Positions 11,195-18,748 of a DNA stretch of 21,722 nucleotides are shown here, piece by piece. The number at the start of each line of letters is the position of its first letter. Position 1 is the first letter of the stretch. The notes below the pieces were generated by a model. The model had not been told where the DNA came from and did not search any database. It saw nothing but the letters and a program-made list of their open reading frames with translations. This DNA comes from a virus. Both the position numbers and the translations under genes were made by a program. The stretch is from the IMG/VR virus record IMGVR_UViG_3300047508_000079, positions 1 through 21,722 of that record. One strand, given 5' to 3'.

Positions 11195-11617
11195 ATGACG
11201 GTCGCCCTGTTCGCCCCCGAGCGTGCCTATGCCGCTGCGCTGCGTGCCTACGGCGCTCACGATGCCCTGCGGCTGGCCCTCGCTGTTGCCTGGGGCCGCT
11301 ACGGCGAGGACGACGCCCGCGCTGAGCTGGCCACGACCCTGGCCTGGCACGCCGAGCAGGCCGGCATCCGCACCGTCTCCTGCCGCGCCCTCGCCGCCGC
11401 CATGCTCGAGGAGCAGATCGACATCATCGAGGCACGCCACCGCCGCGTCCTCCAGCAGATGGTCGCCGCCATCGAGGCAGCGCCGACAGCCAACCCCCGC
11501 GACCTGCGGGAAGCAGCCCGCCTCGCCGCTGAAATCTGCAAGGAAAACGGGGCGCCGGCCGACCTCATTGAATCCGCCCTCCGCATCGCGCGCTGGCGCA
11601 CCAGCAAGAGGGCGTAA
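11195..11617 (+). CDS. 140-residue helical protein upstream of the AAA ATPase
   Basis: ATG 11195 (MTVALFAPERAYAAALRAYG) follows CAGGG by 6 nt. A TTG at 11156 could add 13 residues. The product is Ala/Arg/Glu-rich and helical throughout: LRLALAVAWGRYGEDDARAE, then IDIIEARHRRVLQQMVAAIE and DLREAARLAAEICKENG. No motif recognised. It lies 4 bp before the RepA-like ATPase gene, so the two are probably co-translated. A replication accessory role, such as initiator or loader, is inferred from that pairing only. Confidence 0.55.
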   Translation: MTVALFAPERAYAAALRAYGAHDALRLALAVAWGRYGEDDARAELATTLAWHAEQAGIRTVSCRALAAAMLEEQIDIIEARHRRVLQQMVAAIEAAPTANPRDLREAARLAAEICKENGAPADLIESALRIARWRTSKRA

Positions 11618-11621
11618 GGTC

Positions 11622-12857
11622 ATGAGAAACCAGGATTATGATGCCACTGTAGACAAGGTCGTCAGGCTCAACGCCCCGCGTCAGGAGCAGAAAATCAATG
11701 GGAAACTGGTGCTGCGCCCAGCGCGGCTGCCCAACCCAGAAACCCTCCAACCCCGCCAGTGGCTCTATGGCACCCAACTCATCCGGGGCTTCGTCACCGT
11801 CCTTGTGGCCCCAGGCGGCACCGGCAAGTCGGCCTACGCCATGGCGATCGGCGTCTCGCTTGCCGCCCGACGTGCGTTCCTTGGCGACCATATCTTTGCG
11901 CCCGTCAACGTGGCGGTAGTCAACCTAGATGACCCAATGGATGAGTTAGAGCGGCGCGTCGCGGCCGTTATGATCGCTCACCGCATCCGGCGGGAAGATC
12001 TGGACGGCAGGTTGTTCCTCGAGGATTGCGACGGCCACGGCCTCACACTCGCCGCCCCGGCTCGCGACGATAATGGCTTCTACGTAGCCAACCCGGACGA
12101 GGAGGCCCTAACCGAACTCATCAAGGAAAACGGCATCGGCCTGATCGTCTGCGATCCGTTCGCCGAAAGTCACACCCTCGAGGAGAACAGCAACCCGCAG
12201 ATGGTGCAGGCCCTGGCGGTGTGGCGGCGGATCGCCCGCGCCACAAACTGCGCCGTGCTCCTCGTCCACCACGTTCGCAAGGGTGACGCCGCCGGTATCG
12301 ATGCAGCCCGTGGTGCCAAGGCCCTAAGCGACAGCGCGCGCGTCGGCCTGCTCATGACCGTCATGACCGAGGCGGAGGCGGAGCAGTTCGGTATCCAGGA
12401 TGATGACCGGCTTAGCTACGTGCGGCTGGATGACGCCAAGCGCAACATGGCTCCCGCCGCCAAAGCCAGCTGGTTCCATCTCCGCTCGGTCAAGCTCGGC
12501 AACACCTTCGACCCAACCTACCCCAATGGGGACAGCGTCGGCGCCATCGTTCGCTGGCAACCGCCCGACGACGAACTGGCTACCGCACCAAATGTCGAAC
12601 TCAACGCCGCCTTGGACGCCATACGCGACGGCCCAGAGCCCGGTATCCTCTACACCGCGTCCAGGCGAGGGAAGTCCTCCGGTCGATGGTGCGGCCACGT
12701 CCTCTGCCAAATGTTCGACACCAGCGAAAAGCGGGCCGCCAAAATGATCGATGACTGGCTCAAGTCAGGCACCCTCAACGTCACGGAATACCGCCATCCG
12801 AAGTTCCGCAAGAACGTCTCCGGCGTCACCGTCAACGACACCCTGAGGCCATCCTAA
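11622..12857 (+). CDS. RepA-like AAA ATPase / replicative helicase
   Basis: ATG 11622 (MRNQDYDATVDKVVRLNAPR) gives 411 residues. Longer frames upstream run through the previous gene and are shadows. The RecA-fold core has Walker A APGGTGKSAYAMA (Lys69), a strand-Asp pair VAVVNLDDPMDEL, Walker B GLIVCDPFAESH (Asp178) and a LLVHHVRKG switch segment. This is the AAA_25 / RSF1010 RepA layout. The C-terminal 100 residues resemble a winged-helix tail (TSEKRAAKMIDDWLKSGTLN). Such proteins unwind DNA as hexamers at phage or plasmid origins. The cluster of 9-bp repeats just downstream fits an origin. Confidence 0.8.
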   Translation: MRNQDYDATVDKVVRLNAPRQEQKINGKLVLRPARLPNPETLQPRQWLYGTQLIRGFVTVLVAPGGTGKSAYAMAIGVSLAARRAFLGDHIFAPVNVAVVNLDDPMDELERRVAAVMIAHRIRREDLDGRLFLEDCDGHGLTLAAPARDDNGFYVANPDEEALTELIKENGIGLIVCDPFAESHTLEENSNPQMVQALAVWRRIARATNCAVLLVHHVRKGDAAGIDAARGAKALSDSARVGLLMTVMTEAEAEQFGIQDDDRLSYVRLDDAKRNMAPAAKASWFHLRSVKLGNTFDPTYPNGDSVGAIVRWQPPDDELATAPNVELNAALDAIRDGPEPGILYTASRRGKSSGRWCGHVLCQMFDTSEKRAAKMIDDWLKSGTLNVTEYRHPKFRKNVSGVTVNDTLRPS

Positions 12858-13045
12858 TGTGCGCCAATTCACCAGAAACCCCATTTGTTTTGGCGCGCAA
12901 TTGGCGCGGCGGAGGACGGGGTGCGCCAATTAGGGGCCCTAAAGGGCCCCATAAATTAGCGCAGTGCCCTCCGTCCATAGCCGATAAATTAGCGCGAATT
13001 AGCGCAATTGGCGCAAACCCAATTGGCGCAGGAGCCGCACCGTGA
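12857..13045 (+). CDS. Doubtful 62-residue ORF across the repeat region
   Basis: ATG 12857 overlaps the ATPase stop (TAATG) and the frame runs to TGA 13043-13045. The product (MCANSPETPFVLARNWRGGG and on) is Gly/Ala/Pro-rich and irregular. Third-position base use does not match neighbouring genes, and the DNA is full of short repeats and palindromes. It is more likely a non-coding control or origin region that happens to be open. Confidence 0.2.
   Translation: MCANSPETPFVLARNWRGGGRGAPIRGPKGPHKLAQCPPSIADKLARISAIGANPIGAGAAP
12861..13029. repeat. Iteron-like cluster of eight 9-bp repeats (candidate origin)
   Basis: AATTGGCGC or AATTAGCGC occurs in direct orientation at 12899, 12954, 12987, 12997, 13006 and 13021. 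The inverse GCGCCAATT occurs at 12861 and 12923. Three copies at 12987-13014 are nearly head to tail. The cluster is relatively AT-rich for this genome and directly follows the RepA-like helicase gene, as phage and plasmid origins often do. An operator array is the alternative. Confidence 0.6.
12914..12976. repeat. Long imperfect palindrome inside the repeat cluster
   Basis: The core GGGGCCC-TAAA-GGGCCCC (12933-12950) is perfect. The arms extend outward: an inverse repeat copy at 12923 faces a direct copy at 12954, and GGACGG (12914-12919) matches CCGTCC (12971-12976). The structure is cruciform-like and consistent with an origin or a structured RNA. Confidence 0.55.
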
Positions 13046-13209
13046 CCCTGATCATCATCCTCCTCGTGATCCTGCTGCTGTTCGGCGGCGGGGGGTATTA
13101 CGGCTATAACCGTGGCTATTATGCCGGCGGTGGCTTCGGCCTCATCGGCCTGCTGATCGTCGTCCTCCTCGTCGTCGCCCTCTGGGGCGGACGCGGATAC
13201 TGGCCGTGA
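13042..13209 (+). CDS. 55-residue glycine-rich membrane protein
   Basis: GTG 13042 follows AGGAG by 8 nt. The product starts MTLIIILLVILLLFGGGGYY, then GYNRGYYAGGGFGLIGLLIV and VLLVVALWGGRGYWP. Two hydrophobic helices flank a Gly/Tyr-rich loop. Similar tiny proteins are common in Rhizobiales and their phages (DUF3309-like style), with no known function. Its GTG-start ribosome site and its GTGA overlap with the next gene support it as real. Confidence 0.65.
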   Translation: MTLIIILLVILLLFGGGGYYGYNRGYYAGGGFGLIGLLIVVLLVVALWGGRGYWP

Positions 13210-13358
13210 CCCACGACTGGCTGCCCATAGCCGCCCCCAACGGCGAACGCGGCTTCGTCTGCAGCCGCTGCAGGCTCGCCGCCGTTCGCCTGCCGGTTCC
13301 GAAGAGCCTCAAGGATTGCCCCTACAGGCCACTCCGCGCCGATGCTCCCAATGCTTGA
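13206..13358 (+). CDS. 50-residue putative zinc-binding protein
   Basis: GTG 13206 overlaps the previous stop (GTGA). The product begins MTHDWLPIAAPNGERGFVCS and contains CSRC (residues 19-22), then a third Cys near residue 38 (DCPY), with basic residues between. This may be a small metal site, though a fourth ligand is not obvious. It overlaps the start of the NusG-like gene by 17 bp. Function unknown. Confidence 0.5.
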   Translation: MTHDWLPIAAPNGERGFVCSRCRLAAVRLPVPKSLKDCPYRPLRADAPNA

Positions 13359-13953
13359 CACCGCCGCTAACCCAGCGTTAGACACACCCCAACAGGTTGC
13401 GGGCAAAGCCGGCCCCACGCCTAGCGGTAGCCGTCCCCAAGGACCACGCTGGCACGTCGTCGCAACCCACTCCCAAGCCGAACGACGCGCCACCTACAAC
13501 CTCGCCCAGCAGGGCTACGAAACCTACCTCCCGCTCGTCACGGTGCGCCGCCGCGACGCCGCCATCCGCTCGCTCCTCCACCGCGTCGAAGTCCCGCTCT
13601 TCGCTGGGTATGTGTTCGTCCGCTTCGATGCCACGCGCGATCCATGGCGACCCATCACCAACACGCCCGGCGTCTACGCCCTGCTTCGCTCCTCCAGCAC
13701 CGGATTACCCCACCCCTGCCCAGACGCCGCTGTGGACGCGCTGAGAGCAGGCGACGCCCTCCGCCGCACCCTCACCCATCCGGGAGCCGCCTGGGCCGCT
13801 GGAGCCGCCTGCAAAGCCGCGCACGGGCCATTCAAGGGGCATGAGGCCGTGGTGATCTCAGTCACCGGAGCCAAAGCCACCGTCGCACTGCCGCTGTTCG
13901 GCGGATTGCGCGAGATGACCGTGCCAGTCGAATGGCTCACAGCTCGCGAATAG
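13342..13953 (+). CDS. NusG/RfaH-like transcription antitermination protein
   Basis: ATG 13342 or 13351 gives about 200 residues. After a Pro/Gln lead, residues about 36-118 form the NusG N-terminal domain: WHVVATHSQAERRATYNLAQ, GYETYLPLVTVRRRD, VPLFAGYVFVRFD, and ITNTPGVYALL. The end (GPFKGHEAVVISVTGAKATV, then MTVPVEWL) is KOW-like. This order is that of RfaH/NusG paralogues that bind RNA polymerase and suppress pausing or termination. Its place just before the methyltransferase and terminase genes suggests a late-gene antiterminator, the job Q does in lambda. The role is inferred; the family is clear. Confidence 0.8.
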   Translation: MLPMLDTAANPALDTPQQVAGKAGPTPSGSRPQGPRWHVVATHSQAERRATYNLAQQGYETYLPLVTVRRRDAAIRSLLHRVEVPLFAGYVFVRFDATRDPWRPITNTPGVYALLRSSSTGLPHPCPDAAVDALRAGDALRRTLTHPGAAWAAGAACKAAHGPFKGHEAVVISVTGAKATVALPLFGGLREMTVPVEWLTARE

Positions 13954-13968
13954 GTATGCTCTCGGCGC

Positions 13969-15240
13969 ATGGCTAGAACGTTGGAATTCCACCCGAACTT
14001 ATTGGTCAAAACCACTGATATCGTTCCCTATTCGCGCAATGCGAGGGAACATTCTGCAACCCAAATAGCCCAGATCGTTGCATCGATCCGTGAGTTTGGC
14101 TTCACCAATCCGGTTCTTCTCGACGAAAGCAATGTGCTAATCGCAGGGCACGGCCGCCTCGAAGCAGCGCGCTACCTCAACATGCCGCAATTGCCCGCGC
14201 TCATGCTGCCCGGCCTCAGCGATGCACAGAAAGCCGCGCTCCGCATCGCCGACAACAAGCTGGCACTCAACGCCACCTGGGACGACGACCTGCTGCGCAC
14301 CGAACTCGCCGACCTGCGCGACGTGGGCTTCGACCTGTCGTTGACGGGCTTCGGTGACGAGGAACTCGGCGCGCTGTTCGCCGACCGCACCGATGGCCTC
14401 ACCGATCCAGACGACGTGCCGGAACCGCCGGCCGAACCCATTACGCAACTCGGCGACGTGTGGCTGCTCGGACGCCATCGGCTGGTGTGCGGCGATGCAA
14501 CGAGCGAGGCTGACGTGTCGCTGGCGCTGGATGGCGTGAAGCCGCACCTCATGGTTACGGATCCGCCGTATGGGGTGGATTACGACCCGGACTGGCGCAA
14601 CGACGCGTTGCAGGCCGGCGTCGGGGCACGTGGCGCTCCAGGTGGTCGGGCGGTCGGTCGCGTCACCAACGATGAGCGTGCTGATTGGACGGATGCTTGG
14701 GCGTTGTCACCGTCCGACGTAGCCTATGTCTGGCATGGCGCGCTGCATATGACGACGGTGCTCGATAGCCTGCGGTCTGCTACATATGAGCCTCGTTCGT
14801 TGATCATATGGGCAAAGCAGCAGTTCGTCATTTCGCGCGGTCACTATCACAACCAGCATGAGCCTTGCTGGTATGCTGTGCGCAACGGCAAGACGGCACA
14901 CTGGGCCGGAGACCGAAGCCAGACCACGCTGTGGCAGATCGACAAGCCGCACAAGTCCGAAACCGGCCACAGCACCCAAAAGCCAGTCGAGTGCATGAAG
15001 CGCCCGATCGAGAACAACAGCAGCCCAGGCCAAGCCGTCTACGACCCGTTCGTCGGCTCCGGCACCACCATCATTGCCGCCGAAATGACCGGGCGCACGG
15101 CGCATTGTATCGAGATTAGCCCCACGTATTGCGATACCTCGATCATCAGGTGGCAGAACTTCACAGGACAGCAGGCAACCACTCCCGATGGGATTCCATA
15201 CCAAGAACATGCACACCGGGAAGCTGTTCCGGCCAACTGA
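13969..15240 (+). CDS. DNA methyltransferase with N-terminal ParB-like domain
   Basis: ATG 13969 gives 423 residues. Residues 15-95 are ParB/Srx-like: VPYSRNAREHSATQIAQIVA, SIREFGFTNPVLLDE, VLIAGHGRLEAARYL. Residues about 165-405 are an N6-adenine/N4-cytosine methyltransferase with DPPYGVDY (Asp198 to Tyr201) before the SAM-binding DPFVGSGTT (Phe361). That is the beta-class order, and the DPPY motif fits amino-group methylation. This fusion is common in prophages of Alphaproteobacteria. No restriction partner is adjacent, so it is likely an orphan enzyme that protects the phage or marks DNA. Its target sequence cannot be read from the protein. Confidence 0.85.
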   Translation: MARTLEFHPNLLVKTTDIVPYSRNAREHSATQIAQIVASIREFGFTNPVLLDESNVLIAGHGRLEAARYLNMPQLPALMLPGLSDAQKAALRIADNKLALNATWDDDLLRTELADLRDVGFDLSLTGFGDEELGALFADRTDGLTDPDDVPEPPAEPITQLGDVWLLGRHRLVCGDATSEADVSLALDGVKPHLMVTDPPYGVDYDPDWRNDALQAGVGARGAPGGRAVGRVTNDERADWTDAWALSPSDVAYVWHGALHMTTVLDSLRSATYEPRSLIIWAKQQFVISRGHYHNQHEPCWYAVRNGKTAHWAGDRSQTTLWQIDKPHKSETGHSTQKPVECMKRPIENNSSPGQAVYDPFVGSGTTIIAAEMTGRTAHCIEISPTYCDTSIIRWQNFTGQQATTPDGIPYQEHAHREAVPAN

Positions 15241-15610
15241 CGATCAGCGCCGCCAGGTCCTCACCATGACCGGATTCGGCATCCGCCAGGACGAGATCGC
15301 CATGGCGCTGATGATCGACAAGAAGACGCTGCACAAGCACTTCCGCCGCGAACTCGATACCGGCATGACCGAGGCCAACGTCCGCGTCGCCCAGGCGCTC
15401 TATACCAACGCCACCAAGCACATGAACGTGGCCGCGCAAATCTGGTGGACCAAGGTCCGCATGGGCTGGAAGTCATACGAATCGCTCGACGTCACCACCA
15501 ACCAGCCGTTCGCCATATTCGTGCCCACCCCCATCACCAACACCGCAGAATGGCTCGCTCATCACGCCCCCGCGCAGCTCGACCACGATCCGACGACGAC
15601 GGAGGAGTAG
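15209..15610 (+). CDS. terS: Small terminase subunit-like HTH protein
   Basis: ATG 15209 (MHTGKLFRPTDDQRRQVLTM) gives 133 residues. ATG 15188 would add seven. Both overlap the methyltransferase end. Residues 8-50 contain a helix-turn-helix (MTGFGIRQDEIAMALMIDKK, TLHKHFRRELDTG). The NVRVAQALYTNATKHMNVAA and WWTKVRMGWK segments follow. This pattern is typical of proteins encoded just before the large terminase in phages of Alphaproteobacteria, which recognise the packaging site. The C-terminus is acidic. The large-subunit gene begins inside it. Assignment rests on family style and position. Confidence 0.65.
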   Translation: MHTGKLFRPTDDQRRQVLTMTGFGIRQDEIAMALMIDKKTLHKHFRRELDTGMTEANVRVAQALYTNATKHMNVAAQIWWTKVRMGWKSYESLDVTTNQPFAIFVPTPITNTAEWLAHHAPAQLDHDPTTTEE

Positions 15611-17034
15611 CTGCACTCCTCAAGCCGCCTAAGGTCGCCTCGGCCTGGACGCCGCAGGCCGGGCCACAGCGCTCGTTCTGCGACTGCCCTGTGTTCGAGG
15701 TATTCTTCGGCGGGGCGCGCGGTGGAGGGAAGTCCGACGCAGTCCTCGGCGAGTGGGCGGCACACGCACAGCAGCACGGCGCCAATGCGATCGGCCTCAT
15801 GGTGCGACGCTCGCGGACGGAACTGCTGGAGTTGTTCGAGCGCGGCCGGGTGATCTACAGCAAGGTCAACGCGCAATTCACCGTCAACCCGATGCGCGTG
15901 CTCATGCCGAACGGCGCACGCCTGACGTTCGCCTATCTGGAGCGGGATGCGGACGCCGAGGTCTACCAGGGAGCGAGCTACACGCGGGTCTACGTCGAGG
16001 AGGCCGGCAACTTCCCCTCGCCGTCGCCGATCATGAAGCTGATGGCGACGCTGCGGTCAGGCTCTGGTGTGCCGGTTGGCATCAGGCTCACTGGCAACCC
16101 TGGCGGGCCTGGGCACCAATGGCTACGCGCCCGCTACATCGATCCAGCGCCACAGGGATGGAAGGTGCTGCGCGATCCTACGGGGCTGGAGCGCATCTAC
16201 ATCCCGAGCCGGGTGAGCGACAACAGCTACCTTGGCCCAGACTACGTGCAGCGACTTCGCGCATCCGGTTCACCTGAGCTAGTGCGCGCTTGGCTGGAGG
16301 GCGACTGGTCGGTCGTTAGTGGCGCTTTCTTCCCCGAATTCACCATGGACCGCCACGTCATCGCCCCCTTCACCATCCCAACGCACTGGCCGCGCTTCCG
16401 CTCGTTCGACTGGGGATCGGCTCGGCCATTCGCATGCCATTGGTGGGCGGTGAGCGACGGCAGCATCCACAGCATCGCACGCGGCGCGCTCGTGAACTAT
16501 CGCGAGTGGTATGGCATGAAGCCGGGCGAACCTAACGTCGGGCTGCGCATGACCGCCGAAGCCATCGCCGCCGGCATCCGTGATCGCGAGCAGGACGACC
16601 CATTGCCGATGATCGGTGTCGCCGATCCAGCGATGTTCGCAGAGGACGGCGGGCCTAGCATTGCACAGCGCATGATCGGTAGCGGCATCGTCTTCCGGCC
16701 GGCGGACAACAAGCGTGTCGCAGGGCGCGGTGCCATGGGCGGCTGGGACCAACTGCGCCAACGCCTCACAGGTGATGCAGACGAGAGACCGATGCTGCTT
16801 TTCTTCGCCACGTCCCGTGACATCATCCGCACGCTGCCGGCGCTGCAGCACGACGACGCACGGCCAGAGGACGTCGACAGCGACATGGAAGACCACGCAC
16901 CTGATAGCGTGCGCTATGCGTGCATGAGCCGGCCGATGGTGCTTGATCTGGAGAAGCCGAAGCCCAAGGACACCTGGGCCGATGCCTTCAACCGCGCGAG
17001 TCGTGAGCCGGTGGAAGACTGGAGGGTCGCGTGA
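15550..17034 (+). CDS. terL: Large terminase subunit
   Basis: ATG 15550 is the last start in frame before the conserved core and gives 494 residues. It overlaps terS by 61 bp. The ATPase domain has Walker A FFGGARGGGKSDAVLGEW (Lys61) and Walker B RVYVEEAGN (Glu150-Glu151). The nuclease domain has FRSFDWGSARPFACHWW (Asp287), GVADPAMF (Asp359) and MEDHAPDSVRYA (Asp452), the acidic triad of RNase H-like terminase nucleases. This is the motor that cuts and packages phage DNA into the prohead through the portal. The portal gene is 3.4 kb downstream, with small genes and lysis genes between. Confidence 0.9.
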   Translation: MARSSRPRAARPRSDDDGGVAALLKPPKVASAWTPQAGPQRSFCDCPVFEVFFGGARGGGKSDAVLGEWAAHAQQHGANAIGLMVRRSRTELLELFERGRVIYSKVNAQFTVNPMRVLMPNGARLTFAYLERDADAEVYQGASYTRVYVEEAGNFPSPSPIMKLMATLRSGSGVPVGIRLTGNPGGPGHQWLRARYIDPAPQGWKVLRDPTGLERIYIPSRVSDNSYLGPDYVQRLRASGSPELVRAWLEGDWSVVSGAFFPEFTMDRHVIAPFTIPTHWPRFRSFDWGSARPFACHWWAVSDGSIHSIARGALVNYREWYGMKPGEPNVGLRMTAEAIAAGIRDREQDDPLPMIGVADPAMFAEDGGPSIAQRMIGSGIVFRPADNKRVAGRGAMGGWDQLRQRLTGDADERPMLLFFATSRDIIRTLPALQHDDARPEDVDSDMEDHAPDSVRYACMSRPMVLDLEKPKPKDTWADAFNRASREPVEDWRVA

Positions 17035-17297
17035 CCGACGAGCCACAGTCCATGTCCGGTGCGCAGTTCAGCCGAGAGGTTGGCGCCGATCCGGCGAAGT
17101 GGGCACGCGAGTTCCTCGCCGCCTACGCCCAGGCCGAGGGCGTGCGGACGGATGCGGACAGGCTGGCGTTCGTCACCGACTGGTTCCGTGATGCGATGAA
17201 CGCTGCAGCCCGCGATGCCATGGGCCTCGCCGTGCAGGCGTTGCGCAATCCGCCCGATGATCCAGACGACAGCCGCGAACCTGGGATGCGAGCATGA
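17031..17297 (+). CDS. 88-residue protein of unknown function
   Basis: GTG 17031 overlaps the terminase stop (GTGA), with GGAGGG 5 nt upstream. The product is acidic and helical (MTDEPQSMSGAQFSREVGAD, then RTDADRLAFVTDWFRDAMNA). It has no motif. Similar small genes often follow terL, but their roles are unknown. It overlaps the next start by ATGA. Confidence 0.6.
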   Translation: MTDEPQSMSGAQFSREVGADPAKWAREFLAAYAQAEGVRTDADRLAFVTDWFRDAMNAAARDAMGLAVQALRNPPDDPDDSREPGMRA

Positions 17298-17698
17298 GCG
17301 ACAACGGCCACGAGCCATACGCCTACAACCCGTTCGTCTCCGACATGACAGCGCGCCAGCAGGCGAGGCACTACGAGGAATGCTACGTCACGGCGCAGGC
17401 CAACTCACTGGCGCAGCAACAGGGCCACCAGAAGCTCAACACCTATCCGATGCAATGGACCGAGGCCGAGCTAGACATCCTCCGGGCACGCGGCAAGCCA
17501 CCACCGACCGCCACCAACAAGATCGTCGCTGCGCACACTCCGGGGTTGGACTCTACTGACGCCCTGCTCGAGGCGGTGCGGGAGATGACGCTGCAAGTGA
17601 CCGCACTGCGCACGCTCATCACCGCGCTGCGCGAGCACATGGGCGACAAGCCCAGCGTCGTGGCGTTTCCTGGCAATGCGCTGCGCCACAGCCGGTGA
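17294..17698 (+). CDS. 134-residue protein sharing a segment with the portal N-terminus
   Basis: ATG 17294 overlaps the previous stop. The segment MQWTEAELDILRARGKPPPT followed by ATNKI (residues about 53-77) closely parallels NQWTKPELDALKARGQPPIV followed by INKI in the portal protein encoded at 20436. No portal core follows. Instead a helical, coiled-coil-like region (LLEAVREMTLQVTALRTLIT) completes the protein. It may be a captured or duplicated portal N-terminal arm, perhaps competing for or assisting a portal partner. That role is inference. Confidence 0.6.
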   Translation: MSDNGHEPYAYNPFVSDMTARQQARHYEECYVTAQANSLAQQQGHQKLNTYPMQWTEAELDILRARGKPPPTATNKIVAAHTPGLDSTDALLEAVREMTLQVTALRTLITALREHMGDKPSVVAFPGNALRHSR

Positions 17699-17901
17699 GC
17701 GATTGGCCTTCTATGACCGGGAACATAACCCACGCCAAGCTCGATGCGCTGATCTGCGAGGTGGCCGAGCTACGTGCGATGGTAGCCGAATTGCGGCAGG
17801 GTATCCAGGAACACCGTGAAATAGAGGCCAAAAGACAGGCCTCCCGGGACGAAATGAACAAGTGGCTGTGGCCTGCCACTGCGCCACAGCCGGTGACGTG
17901 A
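17695..17901 (+). CDS. 68-residue coiled-coil protein
   Basis: GTG 17695 overlaps the upstream stop (GTGA); ATG 17713 is an alternative. Residues 14-50 form a coiled coil (KLDALICEVAELRAMVAELR, then QGIQEHREIEAKRQASRDEM). The last 12 residues are Trp/Pro-rich. A hairpin (17864-17891) is encoded in its 3' end. Function unknown. Confidence 0.5.
   Translation: MSDWPSMTGNITHAKLDALICEVAELRAMVAELRQGIQEHREIEAKRQASRDEMNKWLWPATAPQPVT
17864..17891 (+). other. Perfect 9-bp hairpin at a gene end
   Basis: GGCTGTGGC (17864-17872) and GCCACAGCC (17883-17891) pair perfectly around a 10-nt loop. It lies in the last codons of the 17695 gene, just before the GTG of the next. No U-run follows. It could affect translational coupling. 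Confidence 0.35.
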
Positions 17902-18161
17902 ACGCCGCCAACTGGTTCGGCGTCCGCTGCCTGCTGCGTAGTTGCCCGTTCCGCCCCGACAGCCTTGGCGCCTACTGCACGCTCGGTAGCTGTAACCGCC
18001 GCATCACCATCCACACATCCCAGACCGGCTACTGGCAGACGCTGTCGAGCTACAACCCAGGGCCTGGGGATCTGGCCACCCCGATGCCGCAGCACACGGT
18101 CGACGAACTGGTGGCAACGCTGCCGATCAAGCCAACCAACGCACAGAATACACAGGAGTAG
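17898..18161 (+). CDS. 87-residue cysteine-containing protein of unknown function
   Basis: GTG 17898 overlaps the previous stop (GTGA). The product begins MNAANWFGVRCLLRSCPFRP and has cysteines at positions 11, 16, 27 and 32 (RC, SC, YC, SC). Their spacing, Cx4C and Cx4C, could hold a metal or disulphides. The second half is polar and Pro/Thr-rich. It ends 4 bp before the next gene. No family recognised. Confidence 0.5.
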   Translation: MNAANWFGVRCLLRSCPFRPDSLGAYCTLGSCNRRITIHTSQTGYWQTLSSYNPGPGDLATPMPQHTVDELVATLPIKPTNAQNTQE

Positions 18162-18165
18162 AGAC

Positions 18166-18747
18166 ATGCCCCTCGCATACATCAACTTCGTCAGTGGCGG
18201 TCATCCAGATCAGGGCCTGCCGCCGGGTTCGCCTGGAATGCCGGACCAGGGCCTGCCGGGAAGCCAGCCTGGCATCGACAACAGCCTACCGATGCCGCCG
18301 CCGGGCGTTTGGCCGCCGCCGACCGTCAGCCATCCGATCGTGCCGGCGCCGCCCGGAGTGCCGCCTGGCACCATCTGGCCGTCTCCGGGTCGTCCGCCGC
18401 ACCCGTCTCAGGGGTTGCCGGGCAGCCCCGGCCATCCGTCGCAGGGCCTTCCTGGAAGCCCAGGGCATCCCTCACATGGCCTGCCAGGCGCGCCGCCGCA
18501 TCCGTCAGGCCAGCCTGTGCCGCCGCCCACCGGTGGGACGCCCAGCCAGCCGATCGCCACGCCACCACCAAAGCCCGATCAGGGGCTGCCATCCAGCACG
18601 TTCTGGGTTGTGGCAGGCATTCCAGGGCTTGGCTGGCGCTATGTGGCCGTCGACCCGTCGTTGACGCCCGACAACTCGCTACCGGCCACACCGCCGCCGA
18701 CCGCTGGCACACCGCTGCCGCCGACGCCTGCACCAAAGCCGGCGTAA
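18166..18747 (+). CDS. Proline/glycine-rich repeat protein
   Basis: ATG 18166 (MPLAYINFVSGGHPDQGLPP) has AGGAG 7 nt upstream. The product has 193 residues, with Pro, Gly and Ser dominating. Tandem units based on HPSQGLPGSPG occupy residues about 78-110, with the related DQGLPGSQPG earlier. A more ordered patch, STFWVVAGIPGLGWRYVAVD, follows near residue 145, which may be the only folded part. It resembles other low-complexity phage proteins between terminase and portal. It could be a flexible virion or scaffold-like component. Function unknown. Confidence 0.55.
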   Translation: MPLAYINFVSGGHPDQGLPPGSPGMPDQGLPGSQPGIDNSLPMPPPGVWPPPTVSHPIVPAPPGVPPGTIWPSPGRPPHPSQGLPGSPGHPSQGLPGSPGHPSHGLPGAPPHPSGQPVPPPTGGTPSQPIATPPPKPDQGLPSSTFWVVAGIPGLGWRYVAVDPSLTPDNSLPATPPPTAGTPLPPTPAPKPA

Positions 18748-18748
18748 C

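Noticed and set aside
10779-11198. Plus-strand 139-codon ORF across the structured region
   Set aside because: It runs through two strong hairpins, has poor third-position bias and competes with a better-supported micropeptide frame.
11223-11621. N-terminal extension of the AAA ATPase frame
   Set aside because: The product there is Pro/Ser/Arg-rich and overlaps a gene with good codon use; ATG 11622 fits the family length.
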